The notes: generated by a model from the sequence alone, not told the origin. Positions 1 to 12,123 are shown, counted from the first letter of the stretch. The stretch is DNA of 64,000 bases from Chlorella sorokiniana (GCA_025917655.1 CP084608.1:2170001-2234000), one strand, 5' to 3'. Numbers and translations are program-made.

Positions 1-112
1 TCAGCCGCGATCTCAGCATTCTATTATTGATGATATCATCGCGACACAAAGAAGTCAAACTGTCGAACAGCTTCACGACCTGCCTTGTTGCCCGGCGCTC
101 CAGCCGAGCCTG

Positions 113-2961
113 ATGCAGCTTGCACATACTCTAGCGACGCTGCTCATCCTGTGCAGCGGGTCCGCAGCCTACTTGCGGGGCACCCATTTCGCCGAGCTCG
201 GGCTGCACCAGGGCGCCGGCGACGTCGATGTGCGCAGAGCGTATCGCCAGCTTGCCCTGCAGCTGCACCCGGACAAGGCAAGCATGCGCCAAAGTTACTG
301 TTGCAAGCATGCAGACCGTCTCTGTACATGTTTGCCTGTGGTCAGCCCGTCGTTCTTTGCTTCCGCCCAACCGCCACCCACAACCGCCGCCCGCCCCACA
401 GAACCCCAGCCCAGCCGCCGCCCAGCGGTGGCTGCGTGTGCAGCGCGCCTACGAGGCCCTCACCGACCGCAGCGGCAGCGGCAGCAGCGCGCTCGGAGGC
501 CCCTCCCAGGCGCAGGCGCCGCAGGGAGGCGGCGGCCCGTTTGCCAGCTTCTGGCGCGCGTACCAGCGGGCGCCGCCGCAGCGCATACCCTCAGACACCG
601 ATGACCTGGATGCTGGGGCCTTCCACCGCCGCGTGCTCGCTGCCGACGCCTCGGCGCCGGGGGCAGGCGGGGCCTGGCTGCTGCAGGTGTTCTCGCACGG
701 CAGCCCCTACTGCCGGGCGCTCAGCCCGCACTGGGAGGCTGCGGCTAGAGAGCTTGGCGGCGCCGCCCTCTCCTTTGCACGCATCGACGCCGACGCGCAC
801 CCCATGCTGGTGGGTTCAGGGGCACAGCGGAGTTAGGATTGCCTCTACCCAGCCTGCTTGCTGGTGCGTGTTCGCAGGCGCTTGCTGCCAGCCTGCCAGC
901 CTGCTGCTCACACAGAGTTGGCTGCCTGCCCTGCGACGCCACCCGCCCGCAGGTCCGCTTTGTCTCCTCGCACCTCCACCTCTTTGCCGGCCGCCAGCCC
1001 GCTTCGCACGACCTGCCTGCCGTGTTTGGCCTGCCGGCCGGCTGCCCCAGCATGGCCTGCGCTGAAGTCTTCTCCGGCCGCTTTGCCGCCGCGGAGCTGC
1101 AGCGGTTTGCAGCGCAGCGCCTGCTGCGCCTGGCGCCGCTGCCGCCCCTGAGCCGCCGCCTGGTGGGGCCCTGGCGCCGGGCAGCCCACGGCGCCGGCAG
1201 GGTCGCCATGCTGGCGCTGCTTCCGGAGGGCCGCCGCCGCCGGTGGCCTTGTTGAATGCGGTTGCTGTGGCTCGGGCGGCGTCGAAGCGGCTTATGCTGT
1301 GTGGAGGTGAGGAAGAGAGGCTTGATGCCAGGCTGCTGCTGCTCAGGGAAAGTGTGTTCAACAAGAAACAAACAACCCTGGATGCACCAACGCCCTTGCG
1401 CAATCCCTCTGCCAGGCCTTCCGACGCCGCCGCTTGGGCCTCGCTGACTGGTGTAGCTGCGGCCCCGGCCCTCGTGTTCTGGCCGGGCCCAGGGCAGCCG
1501 CCCGTGGTGGTGCAGGGCAGCAGCATCAGCTACGCAGCCGAGGTGGCGCAGCACGGCTGGCAGGCGGTGCGGGAGCTGCATGCCGCCTCCGCGCCGCTGC
1601 TGCCTGCCTGCCAGCTGTCGGGCGGCACGGGGGCGGCTCCTCACCGCCCGGCACGCTCTGCGCCCTGCTGCTCGGCCGCCCTGGGCAGCGGCTGTCTGCT
1701 GCGCGGGAAGAGCTGCGAGCGGTGCAGCGCCTGCTGAGCAGCAGCGCCGCTCGGCAGGGCGACAGCTGGGAGGTGCGGCGGGCAGCCCAGGCGCTGGCGT
1801 CCGGCGAGCTGCAGCTGGCCTGGGCCGATGCTTCCCAGCAGGCGGTGCTGTGCCACCACCTGCTGCTGTGGTCGGCCGGCAGGCTGGCCGCAGCGTGCGT
1901 GTGCGGCGCCTGGTGGCTGCGCCTCCCGCTGGCGGCGCTGGGCAGGTGCAGCCTCGTGCGGCAGGCCCCCATGCTGGTGGCTGCTCGGCAGCAGCTCGAG
2001 CGGCCCCGCGGCGGCCTGCAGCAAGGCGGCAGGGCGGCCCAGCTGCAGGTGGCTGCATACAGCGGCAGCCTCTGGCAGCCCCAGGAGGCCGCTGCCTGGC
2101 TGGCGGCGCTCGCTGCCTGCCGGCACGGTCAACCCGAGCCATGCCTCCTGCAGGCAGCCCCCGCCTTTGCTGGGCGGCTGGCAGAGGGCCGGCCACCCAG
2201 GCTGGCCTCGGCGGCGCTGCAGCTGCTGCACCTTGCCAGCGGGGCAGAGGTGCTGGTGCATCGGGCTGTAGCCGCCGTGGCCAGCGTCGCCAGCATCGTG
2301 AGCTGGCGGCAGCTGCTGCTGGCAGGAGTGGCGGCTGGGGGGCTGGCTGTGCTGAAGCAGCTGTTGGATGCGCTGCGTGGGGAAGGTGGGTTGTGAGCAG
2401 GTGGCACGGTACGCTTGGGATGTACAAGTTGTGCTGGGGGCTCAAAATGACGCTGTCTCAGCATACCATGAACCTGCTGGCCGCACCGCGGCTGCAGAGT
2501 TCGATGATGCCTCCTGCGGCGCGAGCCCGAGAGCGCCGCAGCGCGGCAAGGCCAGCGGCGTCGTGCATGGCGCCAGCGGGGTTGAGGAGATGGCCCAGGC
2601 GGACTGGCAGCCCAGCCCTGGTCGGTACCTGGTCGTGCTCCCCTCGCCGACAGGCGGCAACGGTGGGCCGGGAGGCGAGCCAGGAGCTGCTGCGCAGGCA
2701 GAGCGGTGTCTCACCTCGCTGGCTGCAGTCTTCAGGCAGGAGCGGCGGCTGGCCTTCCGGCGTGCGGCCGTGTCGCCCGCCCTCACGCAGCTGCTCAGCG
2801 CCGGCACAGGAGGAAGGGGTGGCAGCCAGCGGGGGACCGTGGCGCTTGTGCTGCACCCGCGGCGCGCCCTCTTCCTGCTGCTGCCGCTCGACGACGCTCG
2901 TGCAGCTGCGCTGCGGCTGGAAGCTGTGCTGGATGGCGGCGGCGACTGGCAGCCGGCTTGA
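113..2961 (+). CDS. DNAJC16: DNAJC16-like J-domain / thioredoxin-fold protein
   Basis: Predicted ER or endomembrane co-chaperone. The first exon opens with a hydrophobic signal segment (LATLLILCSGSAAYL), then a J domain whose HPD motif is at residues 52-54. Intron 1 (278-401) has a GC donor and is in frame, after which the J domain continues (AAAQRWLRVQRAYEAL). A thioredoxin-like fold follows, WLLQVFSHGSPYCRALSPHW, with one cysteine where a redox CxxC would be, so it is probably not an oxidoreductase. The next exon starts at 953. Near the C-terminus is a transmembrane-like stretch (LLLAGVAAGGLAVL), then a last domain with RYLVVLPSP and a beta-rich tail ending at 2961. J + Trx + TM is the DNAJC16 plan. 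The frame needs one extra base near 1228 (GGG run) and near 1630 (GGGGG run). The family is fairly sure; exact exon ends are not. Confidence 0.75.
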
Positions 2962-3761
2962 TGGATGCCGCACAGCGGGCGGGCACATGCCAGCACTGAT
3001 GTTTGCTCCTACCGCCTCAGCCTGTGAAACGGTTACACAGAAAGCGAGAGAGCGGAGGAGAGAGTCGCTTCTGCCAGTCATGCGGTGTGGCACGATGGGC
3101 AGCGCGGGTATTCAAGCACAAAAGACCTGACCGTGGGCGCAGCACGGTGTCGCCAAATTCAGTCGCTCAATCATTGAAAGGTCGTGGTGCAGGAGAAATC
3201 AAGCATGGCGCTTGGAGCTGGGGACGAAGCGTGAACAGAGGGCTGCATGAAACGGTGAAAAGTGCGGCAGTAGGAGGTGGCGGGCATGCTGCCTGCCAAC
3301 GCACCTGCAAACAAGCTGTGCAGGGCTGGGAGGCTGTGCTGGGCACGATGCCACGCAGGGCAAGTCAAAGAATGAAAGAAGGGCAGGGGTTGCGGCTGCT
3401 GCTCTGAAGGTGCAGCAGGGGTGGAAGGAGGTGCGGGGCGAACGGCATGTTGGCGACAGGTGGGGGTTGTGTGTCGTCTTGTGTGCAGAACAAAGTCAGC
3501 TGTATGGCAGCCACGGAGGCACAAAAAGTGGGAAGGCAGCAGAGTGAACAACAAAGACTGCTCTGGGTCAAGCAGAGCAGTGGGCTGGGTGGATGACAAT
3601 GGGGGTGGCACACGCAAGAAAACAGTCGCGCGGCAAACATCGCAGTACAGGGCAGGTACATGATCGGAAAGAGGCACAAAGTATCGCGCTTGCTAGCAAC
3701 CTAAAGATTGAAAAACAGCGGCACTGCACCGGTCAACACTACTCAACTCTCAAGCAACTGG
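2962..3761. other. intergenic stretch, no gene seen
   Basis: About 800 bases between the DNAJC16-like stop and the next possible gene. Open frames on both strands are short, low in complexity and lack domain-like sequence. No TGTAA motif was found soon after 2961, so the 3' end of the upstream gene is not marked. Confidence 0.5.
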
Positions 3762-5069
3762 TCAGTCTTCCATGCTCTCGCAGCCGCTCAGCGCCTCCGC
3801 CGCCGCCGCCACCGCCGCAACGGGTGCCGCGGGCAGCAGCGCTGCTGCCACGGCAGCGCTGGTCAGCTGGTCCAGGAGGGAGGGCCCTGGTGCACTGGCG
3901 GGCAGCGGGTGCGGCGGGGAGGGACGGGGCGCCAGGCCCTCGCCGGACGCGGGTTGGGGCCGCTCGACACTCGGAGCACGCGTCTGGTGGTGATCATCCG
4001 CCAGATCCATTGCAGTGTCTGCAAGAAGGAACGCTTGGGCCAGCTGTGGGCTTGGACAGTCCCAGCAGCTGCCTGCACTCGGCCTTCAGCAGCAGCAAGA
4101 GCGGCGTGCCTGCAGAGAGCTCACCTGCCAGCTGGCCCTGGTGACTCCTTTCCGTCGGCAGCAGCCTTGCTGGGCCCGGCGGGCCGCCAAAGCTCCAGTG
4201 CTCCTCTGCACCGTCCAGTGCCTGATCCGGCCGCTGCTGCTGCTGCGCCTGCTGCTGCGCCCGCCCAATCAGGCTGCCTACAGGGTTGCGGTACGGCACC
4301 ACCGCATAGCCCTCGGTACCGCTGCTGCCAGCTGAGACGAGTGTCTGCAAGCCGTGCCCATCCCCACCCAGGGCAGCAGCCAGCAGGTGCGACGCTGCCG
4401 GGCTTGCCAGTGCAGCAGGCGGGCCGGAAGCGGCCCATCGCCGCTCGGGGCGGCGGTGCCCAGCCGGCGGCGGCGGCGGCCCCGGTGGCCTCGCCAGCGG
4501 CGTCGCAGGCCCCTCGGCGGACTGCGCGTGCGGCTCGCTGTCGCTGGTCGCCGCCAGCTCTACATCTGCGTCCTGCTGCAGACTTTCCTCTGACAAGAGC
4601 GGGCACGAGCTGCTGCGCCTGCTGGACAGGCGCTTGCTGCCCGAGCGTGCCAGCAGCCGGGCGACGGCGCGCGGCAAGGGGCCGTGATCCGGCTCTTCGT
4701 GCACCTCTGGAATGGTGGGCAGCGTTTGCTGCGGCGTCTGCGCTGGCTGGCCGCGTTGGGGGTAGGCCGGCGGGCGGCGCTGGGCTTGGGAGGGGAGGGA
4801 GCTGCGGGCGGGACTGCCAGGGCGGGTGGCGTTGCGGTTGCAAGGCCCGAAATGCTGCGCGATGCAGGAAACAACTCCACCTGCACAACATGAAGGGGCG
4901 AAACAGCAGCAGCATTGGTACTCCTGGCAGCGCTTGAACTTGATGGGCAACACGGAGCTGCACCGGCGGCGCCCGTAGTCACCGCCACAAATCTGTTTGC
5001 GCGTAAAACGCCGCGTTGTGGGCGGACCTGCACTGGCTTCTGCCTTTTAAGAGGTGAGCCTTCAATCAC
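3762..5069 (-). CDS. hypothetical Pro/Ala/Gln-rich protein
   Basis: Not recognised. On the minus strand a long frame between about 4950 and 3994 gives a low-complexity protein with a Cys cluster near its start (CCCCFAPSCC), then Pro/Ser/Arg-rich sequence, an acidic patch (DADVELAATSDSEPH) and a Gln run (RAQQQAQQQQRPDQ). A second frame (4010-3762) gives an Ala-rich helix ending in SGCESMED. The ATG near 5069 (MIEGSPLKRQKP) is a possible start but must be spliced to the main frame. The terminal CRHCNGSGG looks like half a DnaJ zinc motif but is single and next to a stop. Opposite-strand frames are also open here, so the strand rests mainly on the acidic and Gln-rich composition. Confidence 0.3.
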
Positions 5070-5564
5070 AGCGTCATAGGCGGTCTCGCAGGCTACCGAC
5101 AGAGGGCTTCGCTTGGCCGCATTTGCATCCTCCCAGCTGCAGGCTCCAGGAGCCGGCAGCTCGACCGATTCAGTGTGAGTATAACCGGACCCGCTAGTAA
5201 GAAGGTGTCGAGCGGCAGAAAGGGGAGGTAGCGGCGGCGCATAGCAAAACGGAGGGTTGTCGGGGCAGAGCCTTAGCTGCGACGGCCTGCTGCTTCAATG
5301 ACATTGACGGTATTAAGACGAAGGAAGGCAATTGCAGGATGTCGGACCGGCGGAGGGCTCTTGATGGCGACAACCTTCCTGCCAGGCCCCGCATGGACTG
5401 TGCCGGGATAGCAGGCATCGGTGCCGGCCACTCAATCAATCGTGGCATGCTTATTGAAGACTAAATGACGGGCTTGCCGACAGCAGAGGAGATGCAGGTG
5501 GGAAGAGCATCACCGAGGGAGGATGGTGCCTGGGTGTCGGCAAAACCTCACTTCCACATACTGA

Positions 5565-8500
5565 ATGCGATCACAATTGCAGGAAGCGAGGGAACTTTAC
5601 AACCGCTGCTATGAGAGGTGCGAACCCTTTGATTTTGGCAGAAGGCGGAGGCGCAGTCAAGATTTGGCTGGATCCTTTCATCAAAATAATCTTGCTAATT
5701 CGAGCAATGCTGCCAGGAAGTCCCAGGGAGAGCATCTACCCTCGACGGCGCAGCTGCCGCCCAGCGGCGCGGCGCCGCGCTGCTCTGGCCAAATCTGCTG
5801 CTCGCCCTGCCCTATCTGCAGGGCACGCAGACAGAACCCAACTGCACGCAGACATGATCAAGTGGTGGGTGAAGAACTGGAGTCCTTGCGGCCCATGCAG
5901 GCCGGCCATGTCGCCGTGCAACCGGCCATTGACAAGTGCTTTGCAGCGGGATCCATGGCGCGACCCTGCTGGCCTCTTTGACCGTCCGCATGCAGGCCTT
6001 CATGCTCTTCAAGAAGGAGCGAGACCGGCAGGGTCTGCGCAAGCTCGAGTTCCCTCCAGGACCGCTGCCGCCCAGCGTGCCCATCGGGTACCGCCTCCAG
6101 GGCCGCTTCCAGGGCTTGGCGCTGGGCCTGCTGCGCACATCCAGGAACGGCATCGAGCTGGAAGACAGCAACATGCGGCAGAAGGATGGCGCCGCTCCAC
6201 CCGGCGCTGCAGAGGCAGCGGCTGCGGCAGCGGCTCGGAGCGAAGGAGGCGGCGAGGCGGCGGCAGCAGCTGCCCCGGCCGGCCCGCAGCCCGTCGTGGC
6301 TCTCCACCATCAAAGCAGCCAGCCCAAGCCGGCCTTGCGCGCTGTGTCCGTGGTTGTCGGTGCGTGCAGCGTCCCCGGTCGGCTGAATGAAGGGACAAGG
6401 GGCTTGCACGGGTATAGGCTGAGCAGGCCTCGTCCCTGCAAACGGCACAGCCGCTGCTCCAGCACGGTTGTAAGCTGAGCAGGCCTCGTCCCTGCATACG
6501 ACACAGCCGCTGCTCCGCCGGCCGCCCCTCCACGCAGGCGGCGGCTACGCCAACCGAGTGCTGCAGGGCATGCTGGAGGCTGAGCTGGGCTACGCCTCCT
6601 GCATCATAGAGGGTGCGCTCCCGCTTTTAAATGTCCCTGTCATGGCTTGGCAACCCTCCTCCTGATGTGGCAGGGGCCTTCATTCCGGCCGTCGCCAATG
6701 CGCCGCCCTGCGCTGCAGCTCCCGCTGCAGCAGCCGCAGCTTGCGCCCGCCACGCCCCACCACCTCCCCACCCAGCCACCTGTGCAGGCCAGGGCGGGCA
6801 GGACAGGTGCGGCGTGCAGGCGGAGCACCAGAGCTGGGAGCACCCGGGCAACGCGGGCCTGCTGCGCTGCCAGCGGCAGGGCGCGCCGGTGCGCCTGTGG
6901 GCGCTGGTGGCGGAGCCGGATCCGGGCAAGCGGCTGCTGAGGACGACTGGATACGCGCTCTCTTACCAGGGCCTCTTTCAGGCATGTTGGCGATGGGGGA
7001 GGCAGGATTGGGGAGACAGCATATGGGCCGCAGTGCAGGCGGGGGAGAAGGCATGTTGGTGAATGGGTGTGGGGGCGCCTGCCCCATGCTGCCGCCTGCG
7101 CCTTGCGTGAAGGGAGGGGGCACGCCACCAGCAAGGCAGGCAGCCACGCCCGCCCGGCTTGCGCTGCGCACACGCTGCAGGTGGCGCGCAGCTGGAGCTG
7201 CACCGCGCCGGACGGCCTGCGGCGCTGCCGCTTCCGCCTGCGTCGCCTGGGGGCCAGGGGCCGCTGCCGGGATGACCGCGGCGAGCCGGAGCAGCTGTCG
7301 GAGGGCAGGGATCGGCGGCGCAACAGGGACCTGCTGGAGGTGAGGCGCCGCGCTTTCTAGGGTGCGCTGCAAAGGCGGCAAGAACTTTGCAGCCGGGCTG
7401 CATGCGTGCGTGGGGCCGGGCTGGCCTCGCGGCGCCCGCTGCCATGTTTCTACCGCTGCTGGGCACCGCTGCCTGCCGAGCTTGCTCCGCAGCCGCGCGT
7501 CGTCTGCAGGTGTCCCTCAAGTTCTACAGGAGGGAGTGGGACGTCGCCGACGTCCCCGACATTTGCTGGTGCGGGCCGTGGGGGCGGCGGCGGCGGCTGC
7601 GTGGGGCAGGAGTGCAGCTGCACTCCCTCTCATTCGCGCAGCGCAGCGCTGGTGTGGCCTTCGCGTGGACGTCGCTGAGTTGGCGTGGGGGCCTCACAGC
7701 CCTGCGTGTCCGTCCTTCCTGCTGCCTGCAGCGAGTGCGGCTGCGACCCGGATGGGTGCAACACGCGGGATGCCCTGTTCTGCAGGCGGTGAGCGGCAGC
7801 AAGCTCCCTCCAGTTCTCCCAGCAGCAAGCTACCTCCCCTTGCTGCAGTCTCCAGCGTTGCGAGCAGCCTCCCAATTGCCCACGCGCCTTGATTGCCGCC
7901 GTTGGGTCTCAAACATTGGCGTGTGCTCGGCTTGTGCGCAGGTGCAACGTCGCGCAAATCTGTGCCTACTGCCTGTCGGATGAAGACCACCAGCGGTGAG
8001 AGCCGCAGGCGGCCTGATAGTCTCCGCTACAGCGCAGTGTTGTGGGGCTGACTGCGCGTCTGTTGCATCAAGCAACAGGCTGCGGTGGCCGACCCCAGGC
8101 GCGTGCCCTCCATACCTGCTGCAGGCACCTCCAGGCAGCGCAGCACGGGCCGTTTGAGGAGCAATGGCAGTGCGCCGCCTGCGCTGCTGGAGGCCCCGCT
8201 GCGGCGCTCGCTGCCGGCGTGCACTGCGTGAGCGCGACGGCGGCATACGCACGTGCCTATGATTCTGCAGCGCAGCGTGCTCTGGACAGGTTTGATGCGG
8301 AGACGCAGGCAGGGGGCTGTCAGGGAGGCAGCTGGCAGAGCGGCAGCGGCAGCGAGCGGCGCTGGTGGCTGAGCTGGAGCCGTGGCACAGGTGGAAGGCA
8401 GGACTGGCTGCGCAGCAGCAGGAGCAGTTGCACCAGCACCAACACCAGCAGGAGGCTGTGCAGCAACAGGAGGCTATGCAGCAACAGCAGGAGGCTGTGC

Positions 8501-9739
8501 AGCAACAGGAGGCTATGCAGCAACAGCAGGAGGCTGTGCAGCAACAGGAGGCTATGCAGCAACAGCAGGAGGCTGTGCAGCAACAGGAGGCTATGCAGCA
8601 CCAGCAGGAGGCTGTGCAGCAACAGGAGGCTATGCAGCACCAGCAGGAGGCTGTGCAGCAACAGGAGGCTATGCAGCACCAGCAGGAGGCTGTGCAGCAG
8701 CATCGCCAGCAGCAGCCCGAGCAGCAGCAGCATCGCCAGCAGCAGCCCGAGCAGCAGCAGCAGCACGCTGCCGAGGAGCACCCAGCAGTGCAGGGCGGCG
8801 CAGCCCACAGCTCCCGGGCCTTCAGCCGGGACCCGCGGCGGCAGGGCTGCGCTGTGCATCTGCTGGCGCCGATGGTGCCGGGTGGGGCGCGCTCCGCTGG
8901 CAGCCAGCGCCTCAGCTTTCAGCCTGAGGAGGCAGCGGCTGAGCCGCAGCAGGAGAGCACCGCAGCAGCACAGCCCAGCGCCGAGGATCATCCTGCTGCC
9001 CACAGCGGCCCTGCTCCCACCAAAACCGCGGGTGCGGCAGGAGGCGGCGGCGGCGAGGCAATGCGACAGCAGAGCAACACAAAGCGCAGCCTTGCGGACG
9101 GGGACGGGGAGGACAGCGCAGGCGCCGCCAAGCGCCACGCTGCAAGCGACCATGTCAGCAGCCCACGAGCCCCTGCCAGGGCAGAGCAGCCGCCCCCGCT
9201 TGCTCCCCAGCCGCCCCCGCTCGACGAGCCAGGCTGCGCTGCCGCTGCTGCTGCCCATGCGGCGGCGGCAGTGGTTGTGACACCGGAGGTCTCAGAGCTG
9301 CTGGCTGCACGGGGGGGGACCGCCGGGCGCTGTCCCCGCCAAACAGGTGGCGGGGGGGGACGAGCGGGAATGGTCAAAGCGCTGGAGCTGTTGGAGGAGC
9401 TACAGCAGTTGCTGGAGGCGGTACCGGCGGTGCCAGAGGACCTGCTGCTGGACTTCCTTGCCCGTTACGAGTGAGTGCCCACATACATGGGGGCAGAGTA
9501 TCAATCGCCACATCTTGCGCATACAGTATGGCGAGCCCGGAACTGGCTGCTTGGGTCAGAATTCCGTCCAGACACAGTTACCCGCATCTACGGCATGCAG
9601 GAAGGGCTGCTCGGAGAGCGCCGTTGCGGCGACGAAGCGCCGCGTGCGGGCTGGGATCATCAAGGTGGCGTGCCGGCAGGCGCTGCAGCAGGGCGGCCCC
9701 ACGCAGACCCTGCTGGAGCTGCTGGCCCGCCCCTTCTAG
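5565..9739 (+). CDS. gene A: SRA-YDG + PHD finger protein with Gln-rich region and shared C-terminal cassette
   Basis: Likely chromatin protein reading (hemi)methylated DNA and histone tails. The SRA-YDG domain spans four exons: PIGYRLQGRFQGLALGLLRT and a following NGI (about 6078-6160), GGGYANRVLQ (from 6532), GQGGQDR then GNAGLLRCQRQGAPVRL and YQGLF (6787-6981), and DGLRRCRFRLRRL (7180-7339); these match the family's GdrF..R.EL..LGlHr, SGGY, YTGQGG, GN.AL..S...G.PVRV and YDGLY blocks. A PHD finger is split over the next exons: ICCECGCDPDGCN, LFCRRCNVAQICAYC, QWQCAAC (about 7550-8230). Then a coiled helix, a 39-bp repeat coding Gln-rich units, and the C-terminal cassette shared with genes B and C, ending at 9739. 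An upstream CPICRA motif near 5800 hints at a RING but is unresolved, so the start is uncertain. TGTAA follows at 9786. Confidence 0.65.
6418..6515. repeat. two-copy 56-bp tandem repeat in gene A intron
   Basis: GCTGAGCAGGCCTCGTCCCT begins at 6418 and again at 6474, and the homology runs on through a CACAGCCGCTGCTCC block. It lies in the intron between the first two SRA exons. Confidence 0.7.
8452..8700 (+). repeat. 39-bp coding tandem repeat (Gln-rich)
   Basis: Six full 39-base copies plus a partial one, coding EAVQQQEAMQQQQ-type units. The three later copies have CAC for CAA (His for Gln), so they share a more recent common copy. A shorter CAGCAGCCCGAGCAG repeat follows to about 8765. Confidence 0.9.
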
Positions 9740-9785
9740 CCTCTCGCAGTAGCAACGCCTCCTTGGCTGTCAGCTTAGCTGCCGC

Positions 9786-9790
9786 TGTAA
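9786..9790 (+). terminator. TGTAA poly(A) signal of gene A
   Basis: TGTAA lies 47 bases after the gene A stop, the usual green-algal polyadenylation motif and spacing. About 560 bases from here to 10353 hold no gene I can support. Confidence 0.55.
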
Positions 9791-10353
9791 GTCACGTCAA
9801 AACAGCTGGATTCGTGTGTAGCTGCATCCTCACACGAGCTTGAGGCCATGTGCCGCTCTGGCACGGCTGTGGCGGCGACTGGCGCTCTCCTCGCGCTCCG
9901 GTGCAGCAAGGCAGCGCTGGATGGTAGGACGGCGTTGGCTGCAAATTACAATAGTGCTTGACAGATTCATCCGCACTGCCTTCTAGTTGGATTTTTGTGT
10001 CGGACCTGCGCTGTGCGCTGCCGACTTTCTTCCAAGCGCTGGTCTACCACACGTCCTGCCTGTCGCCTAGTCCACTCAACCCTACTGTTTCCAAGGGCTC
10101 TCGAGGATCTCTGGTGCTCTGTTTAGCCCCATACTGTGTAGCGCTGGTGTACGGCCCGTCTTACACAGCTCCTCCAGGACAGCCCGTCACGGCTGGTGTG
10201 TATTGTTTCTGCTGAGCTGCTGCTGCTGCTGCTGCTGCCACATCCACTACACCTGTCTACCTTCATCGAGGTTGACTTACACCCGCGCTGGGCATTGCAA
10301 TCTGTGTGTTGACATACCCTTGTGCTTGTTACCTCCCGCAGGAAACTGCCAAC

Positions 10354-11924
10354 ATGCAGGACATGCCGTTTTCAGAAAGAGTGGCAGAGAACCGAAGGAT
10401 GTATGGGCCGGGGCTGGCCCATAGGAAGTTTGTCTACCTTCCAACGCTGGCTGGTATCAAGAAAGAGTCCGGCGAGCCTGCTGCTGCGTTCTTACAATTG
10501 GGGGTGAGTCTCAGACACTTTCTTTTCCAGCGCGCCAAGTGGACGGTGCTTGTCTCAAGCGCCTTCAACAAGCATCCTTTCATAAAGGGACCACACGCAG
10601 CTGTGCACAGAGCATGCTCAGCTGCGCAGCCCTGACCTGCTACCCAGATGCAGCCAGATAAGCAGCAGCTCCAAACCATGTCAAGAAATCAGGGGTTGTT
10701 GCCTTGCAGGGAGGCAGACTGGACGTAAGTAAGAAGAAGCGCGATGGCTCCATCAAGCTGACGCAAGGAGGCATTGAAATGATTGACTGGGAAACATCCA
10801 TTCTCATGACCTGGCGTGACGCTGTGCCCGCTGGTATGCCAGACGTCATGAACGGATGCTGGGTGCCTACAGTGCTAGCCGTGGGCGATGAGGTGGCCAC
10901 TAAGTTCATGCACAGCTTGGATTTCACCGAGGGCATGGGGTGCCTGAGGCATGGCAGCACGGCTAACTCTGGGGCCAGGCCTGGGCAGAAAACGTGGGTG
11001 GGCTTCAATAACCTGCACCAGCTGCTGCCAGTCCTGCGGGCACGCCAGGACTACATCCAGGAGGGGTCAGACGCGACCGTTGTGCATGTAGTGAGAGTTT
11101 TGATATTAAAAGCCGCCGAATGCTGTATCTGCTGCCTGTAGCGAGCGCCGAATTGCCACTGCTGTGCTCTGCTGTGCTTTGCTGAGCTTGTCGCCCAGGC
11201 GTGCTACATGCAGATCAGCGCCCAGGAAGACGGCACCATCAAACTCAAGGTGGAGTCCGTGGGCAACTACGCCTGGCTGATGGGACCAGATCAGGCTGCC
11301 AACACCAATGCTGACGCAGCTGGCAGCGCGGATGCTGCACCTTCACACCAGGCACGTGCCGGCACCGGCCGAATGGCCAGCGCTCCCGGCGCGGCTGACG
11401 GGGCGCGCTCCGCACCTTCGACCAGTCGACGACGCCCCGCGAAACTGGCCAGGTATCTGACAGCCCCGCCATCCCTCCAGTGGGCACCCGGGCGGCTCCC
11501 CCAACCCCAAGCCAGCTGAGCATGCGGAGAAGGAGGCTCGGACGGAAAAAGTGCTGGAGCTGTTGGAGGAGCTGCAGGAGCTACTGGAGAAGGTACCAGG
11601 GGCATCAGGAGACCTGCTGGCAAACTTCTCCGCCCGCTTTGAGTGAGTGCCCTCATGCCCGGGGCGGGAGGGGGGGCCCACATCAATCGCCACACATTCA
11701 CGCAAAGCCTGTCCAGCCAGGACCTGCCTGCCTGGGTTCCTTGGTTATAGTTTCATACAAAATTCCACGCGTCTGTTGCGCGCAAGGAGGGCTGCGATGC
11801 GAGCCCTGTTGCGGCGAGGATGCGCCGCGTGCGGGCGTGGGGCATCAAGCAGGCGTGCCAGCAGGCGCTGCAGCAGGGCGGCCCCACCCAGACCCTGCTG
11901 AAGTTGCTGGCCCAGCCCTTCTAA
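10354..11924 (+). CDS. gene B: unrecognised head + shared C-terminal cassette
   Basis: Head not recognised. Exon 1 (10354-10503) begins MQDMPFSERVAENRRMYGPG; exon 2 (10710-11090) contains IEMIDWETSILMTWRD, a Cys-Trp-containing segment and NNLHQLLPVLRARQDYIQEG; exon 3 starts at 11199 with ACYMQISAQEDGTIKLKVES. These three exons join in phase 0 with GT-AG borders and no frame break, so this is a real, well-folded-looking protein. A Ser/Ala/Pro linker follows, then the cassette helix (VLELLEELQELLEKVP) and, after an intron, QALQQGGPTQTLLKLLAQPF to the stop at 11924. Going from exon 3 to the cassette needs a frame change near 11490. The start could lie further upstream, because an AG acceptor (CCGCAG) sits just before 10342. 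Confidence 0.6.
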
Positions 11925-12123
11925 CCTCTTGGAGTGGCTATCTCCTTGTGTGGAGCCTTCCTGTGCTACTGCTGCCGACGATAGCAAACCCTGAAGACAG
12001 CAGACTCTTTGAATAGTGTGGCAGACTCACAATAGGACTGTTGCTGACGGCCATTGAACAAAAGCGCGTGCTCAAGAATGAGTGAAGCCAAGCAGCAGCG
12101 TGTTGATTGCAACAGCGTGTCCT

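Noticed and set aside
745-2445. 566-codon open frame on the minus strand
   Set aside because: It mirrors the DNAJC16-like exons and gives Arg/Ala/Pro-rich sequence with no domain. High GC makes stop codons rare in all frames.
3994-4030. CRHCNGSGG as a DnaJ-type zinc finger
   Set aside because: Only one of four needed repeats, directly before a stop, in a weak gene model.
5760-5960. RING finger upstream of the SRA domain
   Set aside because: CPICRA is suggestive, but the other cysteine/histidine pairs were not found in a joinable frame.
8452-8700. Possible CRISPR-like or satellite array
   Set aside because: Direct repeats are contiguous, without spacers, a multiple of three, and in frame within a Gln-rich protein.
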